Shown here: piece after piece, positions 46,252-54,427 of the stretch | Layout: each line of letters opens with the position of its first letter | Numbering within the stretch: the stretch's first letter is position 1 | IMG/VR virus record: IMGVR_UViG_3300028800_000003 | Location: 55,740-119,739 of that record | Source of the DNA: a virus | DNA length: 64,000 nt | Reading direction: 5' to 3' (one strand) | The notes under the pieces: generated by a model | The model's database searches: none | Seen by the model: the letters and a program-made list of their open reading frames with translations, nothing else | Told to the model about the DNA's origin: nothing | Translations under genes and position numbers: made by a program

Positions 46252-47736
46252 TTATTTCCCTGATTTCAGTGTGCGCGAACGCGAAAAGAATGTGCGCTTG
46301 GACGGCCGGGCAATTGACTCGTACATGGCGCTGATCGCGCCATCGATGCCGGCCTCGGCAGCCGAAACTTTCTTCGGTCCCTTCTTGGGTCCGGCAGGCG
46401 GCTGCGGCGGTTGCGGTTCGATCATCGTCGGCAATCGCGGATCGATGACCTCTTTGGCGCCGCGCGCCGCGTCCATAGCGACCTGCACGTCGGCGTTTGT
46501 CAGATCGGCCCACGGCGAGTCATCCATCGGCACTTCACCGAAGCGGTCGCGGATTTCGTTGGGCGTGATCGAATTGGTCTGGTAGCGCTTCTCCAGGATT
46601 TGCATCGTCGCCAGCTCGTCCTCACGGTCGAGACCAACGAAACGAATCATCAATTGCGAGAAGCCCAGCCGCTTCTGGATGCAGTGTCTGGTCAGAGCCC
46701 GCGCGATCTCGATCGCAGCCGGCTTGATGGCCTGATCCCAGTCGCGGTCTTCCGACACCTCTGCGGTGTTGCGATTGACATCGCGCTCCAGGCCGAAATT
46801 CTGCGGCGACAGGCCGAATGCCGCGGCAAGCTCGCGGATCAGAAATTCCTGATACTCCAGGAACAACGCCTTGTCGCCTTCCGGGTAGAGCCGTTGCACG
46901 GCGACCTTTTCAGGCTTGCCGTCGGCGCCGGACTTGCTCGAAATGATGGGCACCATGCCCTGGCCTTCGATGTCATTGCGCCACCAGTGGCGAATGGCTT
47001 CGAGTTCTCCTGCCGGGTAGCCGGGGAAATCCATCAGCACTGAGGAGCGCTGATTTCCAGCGACCTTGGCGGCAAACTTGCCGGTAGAAATCTGGCTGGC
47101 GACCGATTGAAATGCCATCTCCAGCGGGCCAAAACCGAACGGCGTTGCCGTGTTCTGGTTCGGCGCGAGATAAAGCATCTCCTCGTCAAACAGCACCTTG
47201 AACTGGCCGCCGCCGAGCTGCGAGCCGTAGCCTACGGTCTGCGCATAGTGCGGCTTCTTGGGGTTGCCATCCCAGTTCGGGTAAATCTGGATCGAGAATC
47301 CGTCGGTCGGCCAAATCCACAACGGACGCTGCGGATCACTGCCTACCTGGGTCTCCAGCGCGCCGCAGCCGCACAGATAGTCCTCGATGAACCGCTCCAG
47401 CATCGAGGCCCAGTCATCGGTCTCGTTCGGATGCTCGAAGCAATTGGCGACGACTTTAGCCTGGCGCTTTAGCTCGCTATTCCAATCGACATCGCCGATC
47501 GGCACGATCTCCCACTCCATCATCTTGATGGGGTCCTTGATCGCGTTGATGGCGCGGCGTGCCCACGGCGTGCGCGAGAAATAGCGCAGATTGCGCGGGC
47601 TCGGCTTGTAGACCAGGCCCTCGGTCTGATTGACGCGGCCGATCTGGATCAGGTTGGGATACTGAATCGTATCCCGCACTGGCGCCAGCCGGCGACGGCC
47701 GAGGCGCGGCAACTTCAAGCCATCGAAGATGCCCAC
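46252..47736 (-). CDS. Portal protein
   Basis: 494 residues from GTG 47736, which has GAGG six bases upstream; a TTG at 47748 would add four. The start MGIFDGLKLPRLGRRRLAP and PWARRAINAIKDPIKMMEWE, then ERFIEDYLCGCGALETQVGS and ELAAAFGLSPQNFGLERDVN, fit SPP1/HK97-type phage portals. The C-terminus (PKKGPKKVSAAEAG) is basic. It forms the dodecameric ring through which DNA is packaged. No terminase gene is adjacent. Confidence 0.85.
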   Translation of the reverse strand: MGIFDGLKLPRLGRRRLAPVRDTIQYPNLIQIGRVNQTEGLVYKPSPRNLRYFSRTPWARRAINAIKDPIKMMEWEIVPIGDVDWNSELKRQAKVVANCFEHPNETDDWASMLERFIEDYLCGCGALETQVGSDPQRPLWIWPTDGFSIQIYPNWDGNPKKPHYAQTVGYGSQLGGGQFKVLFDEEMLYLAPNQNTATPFGFGPLEMAFQSVASQISTGKFAAKVAGNQRSSVLMDFPGYPAGELEAIRHWWRNDIEGQGMVPIISSKSGADGKPEKVAVQRLYPEGDKALFLEYQEFLIRELAAAFGLSPQNFGLERDVNRNTAEVSEDRDWDQAIKPAAIEIARALTRHCIQKRLGFSQLMIRFVGLDREDELATMQILEKRYQTNSITPNEIRDRFGEVPMDDSPWADLTNADVQVAMDAARGAKEVIDPRLPTMIEPQPPQPPAGPKKGPKKVSAAEAGIDGAISAMYESIARPSKRTFFSRSRTLKSGK

Positions 47737-47844
47737 AGCGCGCCTCAAATTGTTGGTTCAAAAGGTCCGATAGCGCCTCGTTAAAGCGCAGAAATAGCTA
47801 CGTTCGGGCGCCGCAATTGGCGTCACACCCGCCGGCGTGGTAAT

Positions 47845-48540
47845 TCAGGCCAGCACGCCGACGCGATCAAATTCCTTCCAGCACTTTTCGGCCCAGGTCT
47901 TGAGCAGCCCCTTGATGGTGCGCGATTGAGCCGGGTCGTTCATGAAATCGAGGAACGACTCGCCAGCCTTTTCCGGGCCGGACTTCTCCAAGGTCTCGCG
48001 GATGCGATCTTCCATGAACGGAATATCGATCATCATCGGCGCCATGCTCGCCAGGATATCCTTGGTGTCAGACGTGTCCCAGTCGAAATATGAAGCGTCC
48101 GGCGAAATGTGGTTCTTGACCAGCAGATGTCGCACGTTGCCGATGCGCGATGCCGCGGCGCTGATCTCTCCGATCGAGCGCACGGTGGGGCCGAGCACAT
48201 GCAACAACGTCATTTTCATAACGCCGCGCTTCACGTCTTCCAGGAGCCGCGCGTCATCGAGCGTCTGAATTGCGCTCATGAGTCGGCCGGCCGGAAGATC
48301 GACAACCGTAACCGCGTCGTCATTGACGCCATCGAAGACCTTCATCTGATCGTCGATGGAGTCGATGTTGACAATCGAGGCATAGCCGGCAAAGCGAGAC
48401 AGATCGCCGCCGGGATAATCGGCATCGAACGCGCGCAGCTTCATGTTGCGGACCTTCATCAGGTCGAGCAGAAGCCGTGCCGTCATCGTCTTGCCGACGC
48501 CGCCCTTGTCGGCACCGACGAAGATCATCGTGGCGGTCAT
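47845..48540 (-). CDS. ParA-like P-loop ATPase
   Basis: 231 residues. A deviant Walker A (DKGGVGKTMTA, 11-21) opens the protein, followed by LRAFDADYPGGDLSRFAG (switch I region) and VTVVDLPAGRLMS (Walker B/switch II). The C-terminal half is helical. This fits MinD/ParA/SIMIBI ATPases used for DNA segregation or positioning. It is placed beside the portal with no ParB neighbour, so a packaging, partition or modification role are all possible. Confidence 0.75.
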   Translation of the reverse strand: MTATMIFVGADKGGVGKTMTARLLLDLMKVRNMKLRAFDADYPGGDLSRFAGYASIVNIDSIDDQMKVFDGVNDDAVTVVDLPAGRLMSAIQTLDDARLLEDVKRGVMKMTLLHVLGPTVRSIGEISAAASRIGNVRHLLVKNHISPDASYFDWDTSDTKDILASMAPMMIDIPFMEDRIRETLEKSGPEKAGESFLDFMNDPAQSRTIKGLLKTWAEKCWKEFDRVGVLA

Positions 48541-48639
48541 CTTGTTGCCTCACAAGAAAAGGAAAGAGCGCGGGCCGGGGCGTAACTCCCGGCGTTGACT
48601 CCCCGTGGGCGAACCACCGTCGGCCGCGCTTTGAAAGAA

Positions 48640-49125
48640 TTACAGCGCGCCGAGCGCCGAATTCAGGATGGCGTGCGTCACCGAATCCTCGGAGTTGGTC
48701 ACGACGTTGTTGAGCAGATAGTTCAGGAGCGCCCGGCTTTCGTTCATCTTGGTCTGAACGAGCTGAACCAGGCCGCGCACGTCGGTGGAATTCGGCGTAG
48801 CGAAGCCGGCAGCGATGTCGGCAGGCTCGAACCCGAATTGGAGAACGTCGCCAGAGGTGATGGCGTTGGCAGCATCGGCCGCCAGCGTCACGTCGACGCC
48901 GCTGATTGAAGCGACCGCGCCGACATACGCGCCAGCCGTCACGTCATACACCGGCATGCCGGCAACGATCCAAGACGGGGCAGCAATCCCGAGCACAACC
49001 GTTTCCGAATTGGTGGCAGTGGCGCCGCCGGCAGCGATCTGGCCAAGGGGCAGACCAGTGACCTGACTCGTGGCCAGCATGCCGTCGGCATTGTAGAGTT
49101 CATTGAGGTAAGCGCTAACGCCCAT
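48640..49125 (-). CDS. Hypothetical protein, 161 aa
   Basis: Starts MGVSAYLNELYNADGMLATS. The Ala/Gly-rich beta-like core (GQIAAGGATATNSETVVLGI, then GAVASISGVDVTLAADAANA) and C-terminal helical tail (LVQLVQTKMNESRALLNYLL) are typical of small phage structural proteins. No family confirmed. A long GC hairpin follows its stop. Confidence 0.6.
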   Translation of the reverse strand: MGVSAYLNELYNADGMLATSQVTGLPLGQIAAGGATATNSETVVLGIAAPSWIVAGMPVYDVTAGAYVGAVASISGVDVTLAADAANAITSGDVLQFGFEPADIAAGFATPNSTDVRGLVQLVQTKMNESRALLNYLLNNVVTNSEDSVTHAILNSALGAL

Positions 49126-49203
49126 GGAAAAATTCCTTCTCGAAAGAAATTAACGTTGGTCGCAGCGGCTCTTGCCGGCGACAAAAATGATTTGAAGACG
49201 AAT

Positions 49204-49497
49204 TCAGCAGCGAGGACCGCTGCCATATCGCACGCACATGCAAAGGCCGGAGTGCGCGCAAGCCGGACAGCCGGTGCCAAGCGGGATAGCATCGCCCGTG
49301 CGTGGCCATCCAAACGGATCGCCGTAAGGTCGATCCGTCCATGGATCGACTGTGGGCGACGGCATATGCGGCACCACGACAGGGCCGGTCGCCATCGGCG
49401 TAACGTGATCGCACGTCGCGACACCTGGCGCGACACCGCGATTACAGACTGGGCATTGCCAGCCTTTGTTGTCGTTCACGATAGGATCAGCCGCCAT
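49204..49497 (-). CDS. Cys-rich zinc-ribbon protein, 97 aa
   Basis: Two zinc-ribbon-like Cys pairs (GWQCPVCNRGVAPGVATCDH, then GTGCPACAHSGLCMC) flank a Pro/Gly-rich middle. Overlaps the upstream small gene by 11 bases. May bind nucleic acid; function unknown. Confidence 0.6.
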   Translation of the reverse strand: MAADPIVNDNKGWQCPVCNRGVAPGVATCDHVTPMATGPVVVPHMPSPTVDPWTDRPYGDPFGWPRTGDAIPLGTGCPACAHSGLCMCVRYGSGPRC

Positions 49498-49672
49498 GTT
49501 TGATCTCGCCTTCGTGGCGCTTGATCACGCCGTTGGCTTCGCGAATGGCGAGGCCTTCGTTACCGGTGCGTCGCAGGATGCCGTCGGCGATGTCCGCCCA
49601 CTGGCGTTCTTTTTTGGGATCACCGGCGACCTTGCTGTCGTGTCGCGCTGCATCTCCGGGTTGCCAGGGCAT
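49487..49672 (-). CDS. Small hypothetical protein, 61 aa
   Basis: Begins MPWQPGDAARHDSKVAGDPK. The RQWADIADGILRRTGNEGLA segment, with REANGVIKRHEGE, resembles small phage proteins with an RQW-ADVAN helix and Gly-Asp pattern. Coupled to the Cys-rich gene. Confidence 0.6.
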   Translation of the reverse strand: MPWQPGDAARHDSKVAGDPKKERQWADIADGILRRTGNEGLAIREANGVIKRHEGEIKHGG

Positions 49673-49932
49673 GGTCTTTCACCTTCGCAACAATGGGCAA
49701 ATCCGCAACCGCCGCATTCAGGGCAAAGCAAGTTGCAACCGAAACACGACGGACAGATCACTGAGTATCCAAAAAATTGTCGACAACGCGCGTCACACCG
49801 TAAGGTTCCAGTTATTCCACAACCCTCCGCGTGTAACCTTGTCACGTTGCTTTTGATTATGGGTTGCACTACCAAGGAGAAGCACTTGCAACTCAAGCAA
49901 GCATTTATAGGCCAAGGAAGGAGGACGCCCTT
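49673..49932. other. Regulatory gap before the repressor gene
   Basis: No confident gene. An inverted repeat GTTGCA-N18-TGCAAC (49863-49868 and 49887-49892) lies just upstream of the XRE repressor and is a candidate autoregulatory operator. A Cys-rich minus-strand frame crosses this area but its start and end are not supported. Confidence 0.4.
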
Positions 49933-50313
49933 ATGGCGAGTAAACGCACAAACGAATTTGACAATATCGTCGCCAAGCGTATCCGCGCACGAAGGCTGTC
50001 GTTGGGCATGAGCCAGGAGACTCTAGCCAATCATCTCGGGATCACGTTTCAGCAGGTACAAAAATACGAACGCGCCGCCAACCGCATCTCGGTCGGACGG
50101 CTGATCGAAATCGGCAAGGCGCTGGAAATCGCGCCCGAATCACTTCTTAAAGGCCTGACACACGCCGGCCACCTCGCCCATAGCGAGAACCGCGGTCTGG
50201 CCTTCCTGCAAACACGCGATGGCATCGGTCTGACCAATGCCATGGAACGAGCGAAGCCAAGGCAGCGAAAAGCTGTACTGCGCTTCCTTCAAGACATGAT
50301 GATGGCTGCTTAA
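49933..50313 (+). CDS. XRE-family HTH repressor
   Basis: 126 residues from ATG 49933 behind a very strong AAGGAAGGAGG. The HTH domain (RIRARRLSLGMSQETLANHL, GITFQQVQKYERAANRISVG) occupies residues 17-60. The C-terminal part (ENRGLAFLQTRDGIGLTNAM, then a short helix) resembles alphaproteobacterial HTH regulators. It is the only rightward gene here and converges with the Ntn-hydrolase gene by four bases. Likely a phage regulator; whether it recognises the ATACCCGC sites is unknown. Confidence 0.85.
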   Translation: MASKRTNEFDNIVAKRIRARRLSLGMSQETLANHLGITFQQVQKYERAANRISVGRLIEIGKALEIAPESLLKGLTHAGHLAHSENRGLAFLQTRDGIGLTNAMERAKPRQRKAVLRFLQDMMMAA

Positions 50314-50732
50314 CGCAGCTTGACAACGGTCACCTTGCCGCCGGTGTTGCCATCGAAATCCATCGCGATTTTGATGGCCTCACGCGCGGTCTTGCCGCAA
50401 CTCATCGCCACCAGCGCCGGTATCTTGCCGGAGCCGATCGCGAAATATTTTGCCTTGGTCTCTGTCCAGCCGCCGTCGTCGAGCACCTTAACGACGCCGT
50501 CTGGATAGACGACAATTGCATTGACGCCCTTGGTGATGGCATGGATGCCGTCAGGGTCCTTGCGTATCTTGCGCAGAGACTCCTGAATGTGTCCGAGTGG
50601 GCCAGCAAAGCCGATCAGCATGCCGTTTTTCAGACGGAAAACCTTGCGGACCTCGCCTGGATCAATCAGGTCATCGTCGACCACTCGCGTATCGCCCGCA
50701 AGGATTCCTTCCTTGTAGGCGATCGTTGTCAT
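50310..50732 (-). CDS. Proteasome-like Ntn-hydrolase (HslV-type)
   Basis: 140 residues. After Met removal Thr2 would be the nucleophile (MTTIAYKEGILAGDTRVVDD). RLKNGMLIGFAGPLG and FAIGSGKIPALVAMSCGKTA match the beta-subunit core of proteasome/HslV proteins. It is shorter than a full HslV (about 175) and lacks its final helices. Phage-encoded relatives have been proposed to act in prohead or regulator proteolysis. It is adjacent to a secreted protease gene. Confidence 0.75.
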   Translation of the reverse strand: MTTIAYKEGILAGDTRVVDDDLIDPGEVRKVFRLKNGMLIGFAGPLGHIQESLRKIRKDPDGIHAITKGVNAIVVYPDGVVKVLDDGGWTETKAKYFAIGSGKIPALVAMSCGKTAREAIKIAMDFDGNTGGKVTVVKLR

Positions 50733-50750
50733 GATGATCGACCTTACGTT

Positions 50751-51530
50751 TTATGGACCGATGTTTCCGCTCGGGAGACCTGCAAGCTGCGCCGGCTCGG
50801 GCGCCGGTGGCGTCCATTTCGGCGGGTTCTTCAAGTCCTGGAGAACGACCGTCGACGGCACGACAAAATGAACCGTGCCAGGAAAGATGTTCTGCCCTTG
50901 GATGTTCAGATGTTCGCCGACGACGATGCCGACGACCTCGTCGGTGCCGGCCAGATAAACCGGGCCGCCAGAGTTGCCGTTGGTGAATTCGACATCGAGC
51001 GGCAGCACCCAGTGCCAGGCGATGCCCTGGGATGGATCATTGCCTGCGCTTGCATCGCGCGGCACGCCGGCAACGTGACCCCAGGTATGAATGAAGGTCT
51101 CGCCAAGCGGGTTGCCGACGACCTCGATCTTGGCGCCGATTTCCGGCAGCGCTGGACCGAGGGTGGCAGTGCCGAGCCCCACAGGCACCTTGTCGAGTTT
51201 CAGGGCCGCCAGATCGTGATCCTTGTCGGCCCACAGCACAGTGGCATGGACCTTGTCGCCAGGCTTGCCATTGGCATCGACGATGACCTGATACGAATTC
51301 AGGTCTGGCGTGCCTTCAAGCACCATGTGCCCGGCGGTGATGACGATGCCGTTGCCGATGTAGACGCCGGAGCCGAGCGACGAGCCGCCGCCCTGCTCTT
51401 GCACGGTGATCTCGACATCGGAATTCAGGCGCGCGCGCGGCGCAGTGTAGTTTGCGGCGCCGACGGCGACGGATGCCACGACGGCAACAGCGCCAGCGGC
51501 AGATGCAACCTTATGCAGAGCCGACATCAC
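50751..51530 (-). CDS. Secreted trypsin-like serine protease
   Basis: 259 residues. An N-terminal signal peptide (HKVASAAGAVAVVASVAVGA, cleavage near residues 25-29) exports the enzyme. The catalytic triad is visible: His68 in IVITAGH, Asp106 in DHDLAALKL, Ser187 in GNSGGPV. The fold is the trypsin/HtrA-like type without a PDZ domain. Substrate unknown; in the periplasm it could process receptor, lysis or exclusion proteins. It overlaps no gene but its end lies 18 bases from the Ntn-hydrolase start. Confidence 0.85.
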   Translation of the reverse strand: MMSALHKVASAAGAVAVVASVAVGAANYTAPRARLNSDVEITVQEQGGGSSLGSGVYIGNGIVITAGHMVLEGTPDLNSYQVIVDANGKPGDKVHATVLWADKDHDLAALKLDKVPVGLGTATLGPALPEIGAKIEVVGNPLGETFIHTWGHVAGVPRDASAGNDPSQGIAWHWVLPLDVEFTNGNSGGPVYLAGTDEVVGIVVGEHLNIQGQNIFPGTVHFVVPSTVVLQDLKNPPKWTPPAPEPAQLAGLPSGNIGP

Positions 51531-51538
51531 AAGACCTC

Positions 51539-51721
51539 TCAGGTTTCGGGGCTGTAGTCAGTCCCGAAGCCTTCCAGGTTCGGGTACGAATAGGTGCGGC
51601 GGGGAGCCGGTGCGCATGGGCGTCCACGAAGGGACACAGCCGTTTGCCGGTCGCGGTACTCACGCTGGGCTTGGAGCAATTGCCCTTCCACACGCCGCGC
51701 AGTGACGGGAGGCAACGTCAC
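51539..51721 (-). CDS. Small hypothetical protein, 60 aa
   Basis: Starts at GTG 51721; the ribosome-binding site is weak. The product (VEGQLLQAQREYRDRQTAVS) is Arg/Gln-rich and precedes the protease gene by eight bases. Evidence is gene density and spacing only. Confidence 0.45.
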   Translation of the reverse strand: MTLPPVTARRVEGQLLQAQREYRDRQTAVSLRGRPCAPAPRRTYSYPNLEGFGTDYSPET

Positions 51722-51765
51722 TGCATTGCGCAGGTCTCTTGGCGAGACCGCGCGGGGAGCTGAGT

Positions 51766-51987
51766 TCAGTTTGGATTCTCCGGCGCGATTTTTTCCGTGT
51801 CGAAGAAAACATCGGCCGCGTTGAATTGCACGGTCACGATGGAATTGGTGCCGTCATCCATGACGGCGACGCCAGAGACGCCAGCGACCGGTACGTCGCC
51901 AAGATACAGACCGAAGCCGCCACCGCGCATACGGCGCACGGTCATCGGAACCTCCGGCATGGTGAGCAACGCCGGAGCGTCTGTCAT
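51766..51987 (-). CDS. Hypothetical protein, 73 aa
   Basis: ATG 51987 lies three bases after the preceding stop. Beta-rich: MTVRRMRGGGFGLYLGDVPV and VQFNAADVFFDTEKIAPENP. No family recognised. Confidence 0.6.
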   Translation of the reverse strand: MTDAPALLTMPEVPMTVRRMRGGGFGLYLGDVPVAGVSGVAVMDDGTNSIVTVQFNAADVFFDTEKIAPENPN

Positions 51988-51990
51988 CTG

Positions 51991-52401
51991 TCAGCCCCCA
52001 AACAGCTTTTTCAGCTTGTCGATATGCTCGTCCTGCAAGCCGACGAACGTGTCGGTCTGGACGAAGCGCGGCAGTTGTTCGGACAGCATGTCAGAGTTGT
52101 CGTCGAGGATCGCGTAGCGATCGACCAGATCAGGGTGGTCGTCGATCCACTTTTTGATCTCGTAGCCGCGCTCGGTGGTGAGCCGCGGCGTCTTATCGAG
52201 CCAGCGAATGCCGGCCTGATGCAGGTGTTCCCACATATCGGGATGATTGCGCCAGGTCGACGACAGCACGATCTGAATGTCGGTCGTTTTCAGCCAGTCG
52301 AGCAGCCGCTTGGACAACTCGCGATCGACACCAAGGAAGCCGTTGCAGCGCTCCTTGGTTTTGTGATGATTGAGGACACCATCGATGTCCAGAAACAGAA
52401 T
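51991..52401 (-). CDS. HAD-superfamily phosphatase-like protein with non-standard start
   Basis: The frame encodes LFLDIDGVLNHHKTKERCNG, with the HAD motif I (DIDGVLN). IVLSSTWRNHPDMWEHLHQA, YAILDDNSDML and a C-terminal helix follow, matching the small phage HAD (Swiss-army-knife-type) domain. No in-frame ATG, GTG or TTG precedes motif I. The most likely start is ATT 52401 or CTG 52398, since TTG 52317 would remove the catalytic Asp. Function: phosphatase, possibly nucleic-acid-end processing. Confidence 0.65.
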   Translation of the reverse strand: MLFLDIDGVLNHHKTKERCNGFLGVDRELSKRLLDWLKTTDIQIVLSSTWRNHPDMWEHLHQAGIRWLDKTPRLTTERGYEIKKWIDDHPDLVDRYAILDDNSDMLSEQLPRFVQTDTFVGLQDEHIDKLKKLFGG

Positions 52402-52411
52402 GTCGGCCCTG

Positions 52412-52669
52412 TCACGCCGCCATCGCCAGCTTTGCCGGCTCTGGAGAACCAGACACAGGCGCCGGATCGCCTTCCGGCGGCACGGCCTTCAACGCCGCGG
52501 ACGCATGCGCCCAGGCGCAATTCAATTCGATCATGCGCTCGGTGGTCGGGTCTGCGGCAAGTTGTTTGATGCAGAAGGCGACACTGTCGGCGCACTGCCG
52601 CAGTTGCGCGGCGTATTCGGGTTTGCTGCACGCCTTGGCGGCGTTGCGCAGCTCCAGGAGGAACGTCAT
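52412..52669 (-). CDS. Hypothetical protein, 85 aa
   Basis: Ala/Cys-rich helical protein, MTFLLELRNAAKACSKPEYA then LRQCADSVAFCIKQLAADPT. Overlaps the gene upstream by four bases. No family recognised. Confidence 0.6.
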   Translation of the reverse strand: MTFLLELRNAAKACSKPEYAAQLRQCADSVAFCIKQLAADPTTERMIELNCAWAHASAALKAVPPEGDPAPVSGSPEPAKLAMAA

Positions 52670-52896
52670 TGCGCGCCCTCCCCGGTTTCGTCGACAATAT
52701 CGACGTTGAGCACCAGCCGTTCGAATTCATCGGCCATGCTTTCGTCCCACGGCGCTTCGCTGCCGCGGATCATCGCGACAAAGCCGTTGACGACATGACG
52801 CCACGCGAAATCATCGTCGGTGCGGGTCGGGCGCGTGGCGCCGAGCACGCCGGCAATCTGCGCCAGCGTGAGGTTGACATCAGCAAGCCGTCTCAT
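52666..52896 (-). CDS. Hypothetical protein, 76 aa
   Basis: Starts MRRLADVNLTLAQIAGVLGA. FAWRHVVNGFVAMIRGSEAP, then an acidic end (DIVDETGEGAQ). Overlaps both neighbours by four bases. Function unknown. Confidence 0.6.
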   Translation of the reverse strand: MRRLADVNLTLAQIAGVLGATRPTRTDDDFAWRHVVNGFVAMIRGSEAPWDESMADEFERLVLNVDIVDETGEGAQ

Positions 52897-53279
52897 AGCG
52901 GGATACTCGCCATGCAGGTCGGCGTTGCTTCCATGGCCTCGATCTGGCTGCGGCTTTCGCGCACCGCCTGATCCTTGCCGGATGTCTCGCTGATGATCGC
53001 GTGCGCCGAATACGGGTAGAACGAATCCCGCGGCCGCAATTCCGTCACCGAGACGATCTGCGCAATGGCGATCGTCACATGCCGGCCGTCAGGCGCGGTC
53101 AATGTGATGTGCGTCGGCAACTCGCAGGTCTGTCGGACCTCATGATCGCTGGTGAAGCGCTCGGTCGAGATGCCGGGATACTCCACCCAGTCGAATGGCG
53201 ATGCGATCACTGCGCAGACGACGAAGGCGCCGATGACGCCAAGCGCATCCCACACGTAGTCGATAAACGACTTTTTCAT
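52893..53279 (-). CDS. Membrane-anchored hypothetical protein, 128 aa
   Basis: ATG 53279 is chosen over the upstream TTG 53294. One N-terminal membrane helix (VWDALGVIGAFVVCAVIASP) precedes a periplasmic beta domain with TAPDGRHVTIAIAQIVSVTE. It ends RSQIEAMEATPTCMASIPL. Possible envelope protein; no family recognised. Confidence 0.6.
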   Translation of the reverse strand: MKKSFIDYVWDALGVIGAFVVCAVIASPFDWVEYPGISTERFTSDHEVRQTCELPTHITLTAPDGRHVTIAIAQIVSVTELRPRDSFYPYSAHAIISETSGKDQAVRESRSQIEAMEATPTCMASIPL

Positions 53280-53336
53280 TGCCTCTTGCTCCAAGGGGTA
53301 TTTCGCCGGCCTTGCCTAAGAGCCGGCGTCGTCCAG

Positions 53337-53516
53337 TTATTTGCTGGCGCGGCCAACGTGACCGGCAGCAAACCAGGTCAGCGCGAACTCGAACGCCGTC
53401 GACGGATCAACCGTCACACCTGGAATCGAAACGCCGAGATAGGCCAGGCCTGCATCGAGCAGCGCCAGCGCGGCGATGCCGTAATGGGCAATCGCAGCCA
53501 GAGTTGTCTTGTTCAT
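53337..53516 (-). CDS. Small membrane protein, 59 aa
   Basis: MNKTTLAAIAHYGIAALALL opens a hydrophobic segment, with VTVDPSTAFEFALTWFAAGH in the second half. Has AAGGACAG before the ATG. No close family; likely a membrane-associated accessory protein. Confidence 0.55.
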   Translation of the reverse strand: MNKTTLAAIAHYGIAALALLDAGLAYLGVSIPGVTVDPSTAFEFALTWFAAGHVGRASK

Positions 53517-53540
53517 TGTTGCTGTCCTTGAAAGGAAGGG

Positions 53541-53792
53541 TCAGCGTGGTCGCCTATCGATCCACGCTTCGATGTATAGAGCGCCACGGCGCGTGTAGAC
53601 CCACAGCCGTTTGCCTTGGCTAAGCGTGAAAGGATCGTTGCCAAGGCGACAGAACAAAAAGCCGATGTGCTTCCACCACGGCCAATGCTGAGATGCAGGG
53701 CCGTGGCAGCATGAGCCGCCTGGCTTGCCGTTCCAGTGCGACGCGCTGGCATGAATGACCAGCGGCCAAGTCCATGGCGTGCGAACGATCAT
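53541..53792 (-). CDS. Hypothetical protein, 83 aa
   Basis: ATG 53792. Trp/His-rich (HASASHWNGKPGGSCCHGPA, QHWPWWKHIGFLFCRLGNDP) with a basic end (GALYIEAWIDRRPR). The Cys/His arrangement could bind metal. No family recognised. Confidence 0.5.
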   Translation of the reverse strand: MIVRTPWTWPLVIHASASHWNGKPGGSCCHGPASQHWPWWKHIGFLFCRLGNDPFTLSQGKRLWVYTRRGALYIEAWIDRRPR

Positions 53793-53820
53793 GGTTTGAT
53801 CACCAGAAGCCGCGGCATGA

Positions 53821-54012
53821 TCAGAACCAGCCGAGCAGCGCGCCGAGCGGGAAGGCAAAGATGCCGAGGATGCGCACGGCAAACATCGTCGTCACCGGCG
53901 AATTCGCCACGGCGAGATGCACCACGTCGATCAGATTCATGATCCAGCCGGCGACACCGGCGACAACCACGGCCATGTAGACGATAGCGAAAGAACCAAA
54001 CAGCTTACCCAC
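53821..54012 (-). CDS. Small membrane protein, 63 aa
   Basis: Start at GTG 54012, five bases after GGAGG; an ATG at 54024 is in frame but overlaps that site. Two hydrophobic helices (FAIVYMAVVVAGVAGWIMNL and FAVRILGIFAFPLGALLGWF) make it an inner-membrane protein of unknown role, possibly holin-like. Confidence 0.55.
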   Translation of the reverse strand: MGKLFGSFAIVYMAVVVAGVAGWIMNLIDVVHLAVANSPVTTMFAVRILGIFAFPLGALLGWF

Positions 54013-54427
54013 GAATGCCTCCATTCGGTTGGTGGGATTGGACGAACGCGGCGACTCAAGGAGCGCCGCGCGGTAGAGAATTCTGGACATCGTCACGCGC
54101 AGCGCTGCATTGGCGCGGCCGCTTCGCTGCGACGAGTCAATAAGAGGCGGCGCCGCGTGATGAAATTCAGCGGTCGCCGCCGGAAATGGGCAGGTCTTAA
54201 AATTAGTTGCGCAGGCGCTGATACCGCCTCGCTCAAAAAGAAACTGCGTGGCGGCCAAAGCCTCTGTCAGGGCTGGCGCGCCACGATGTTTCGCCGATGC
54301 AACTCGGCGGGGTATTAATCGGCCGGAGATCAGCCCGGCCGGCCTGGGAGCGACCCAGGACTTATAGCCGCCAGAACACGGTGTCGACGTGCGGTCGCTT
54401 GTTGCGGCCGCGCCGTGCTGGCGGAAT
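54013..54427. other. Gap before tRNA-Pro
   Basis: 415 bases without a convincing gene. Several GC-rich inverted repeats (such as ATCGGCCGGAGATCAGCCCG) occur. The stretch probably holds the mature tRNA 3' flank and a transcript end. I see nothing else. Confidence 0.4.

Noticed and set aside
48555-48637. Long imperfect GC hairpin (AGCGCGGCC with GGCCCGCGCT) before the ParA gene.
   Set aside because: The arms are far apart and imperfect, and no clean U-tract follows; not confident enough to call a terminator.
49525-49896. Minus-strand Cys-rich frame (ICPSCFGCNLLCPECGGCGF).
   Set aside because: Looks like a zinc-binding segment, but the start would overlap the repressor's leader and the rest of the frame overlaps another small gene in a different frame. 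Not enough support to call a gene.
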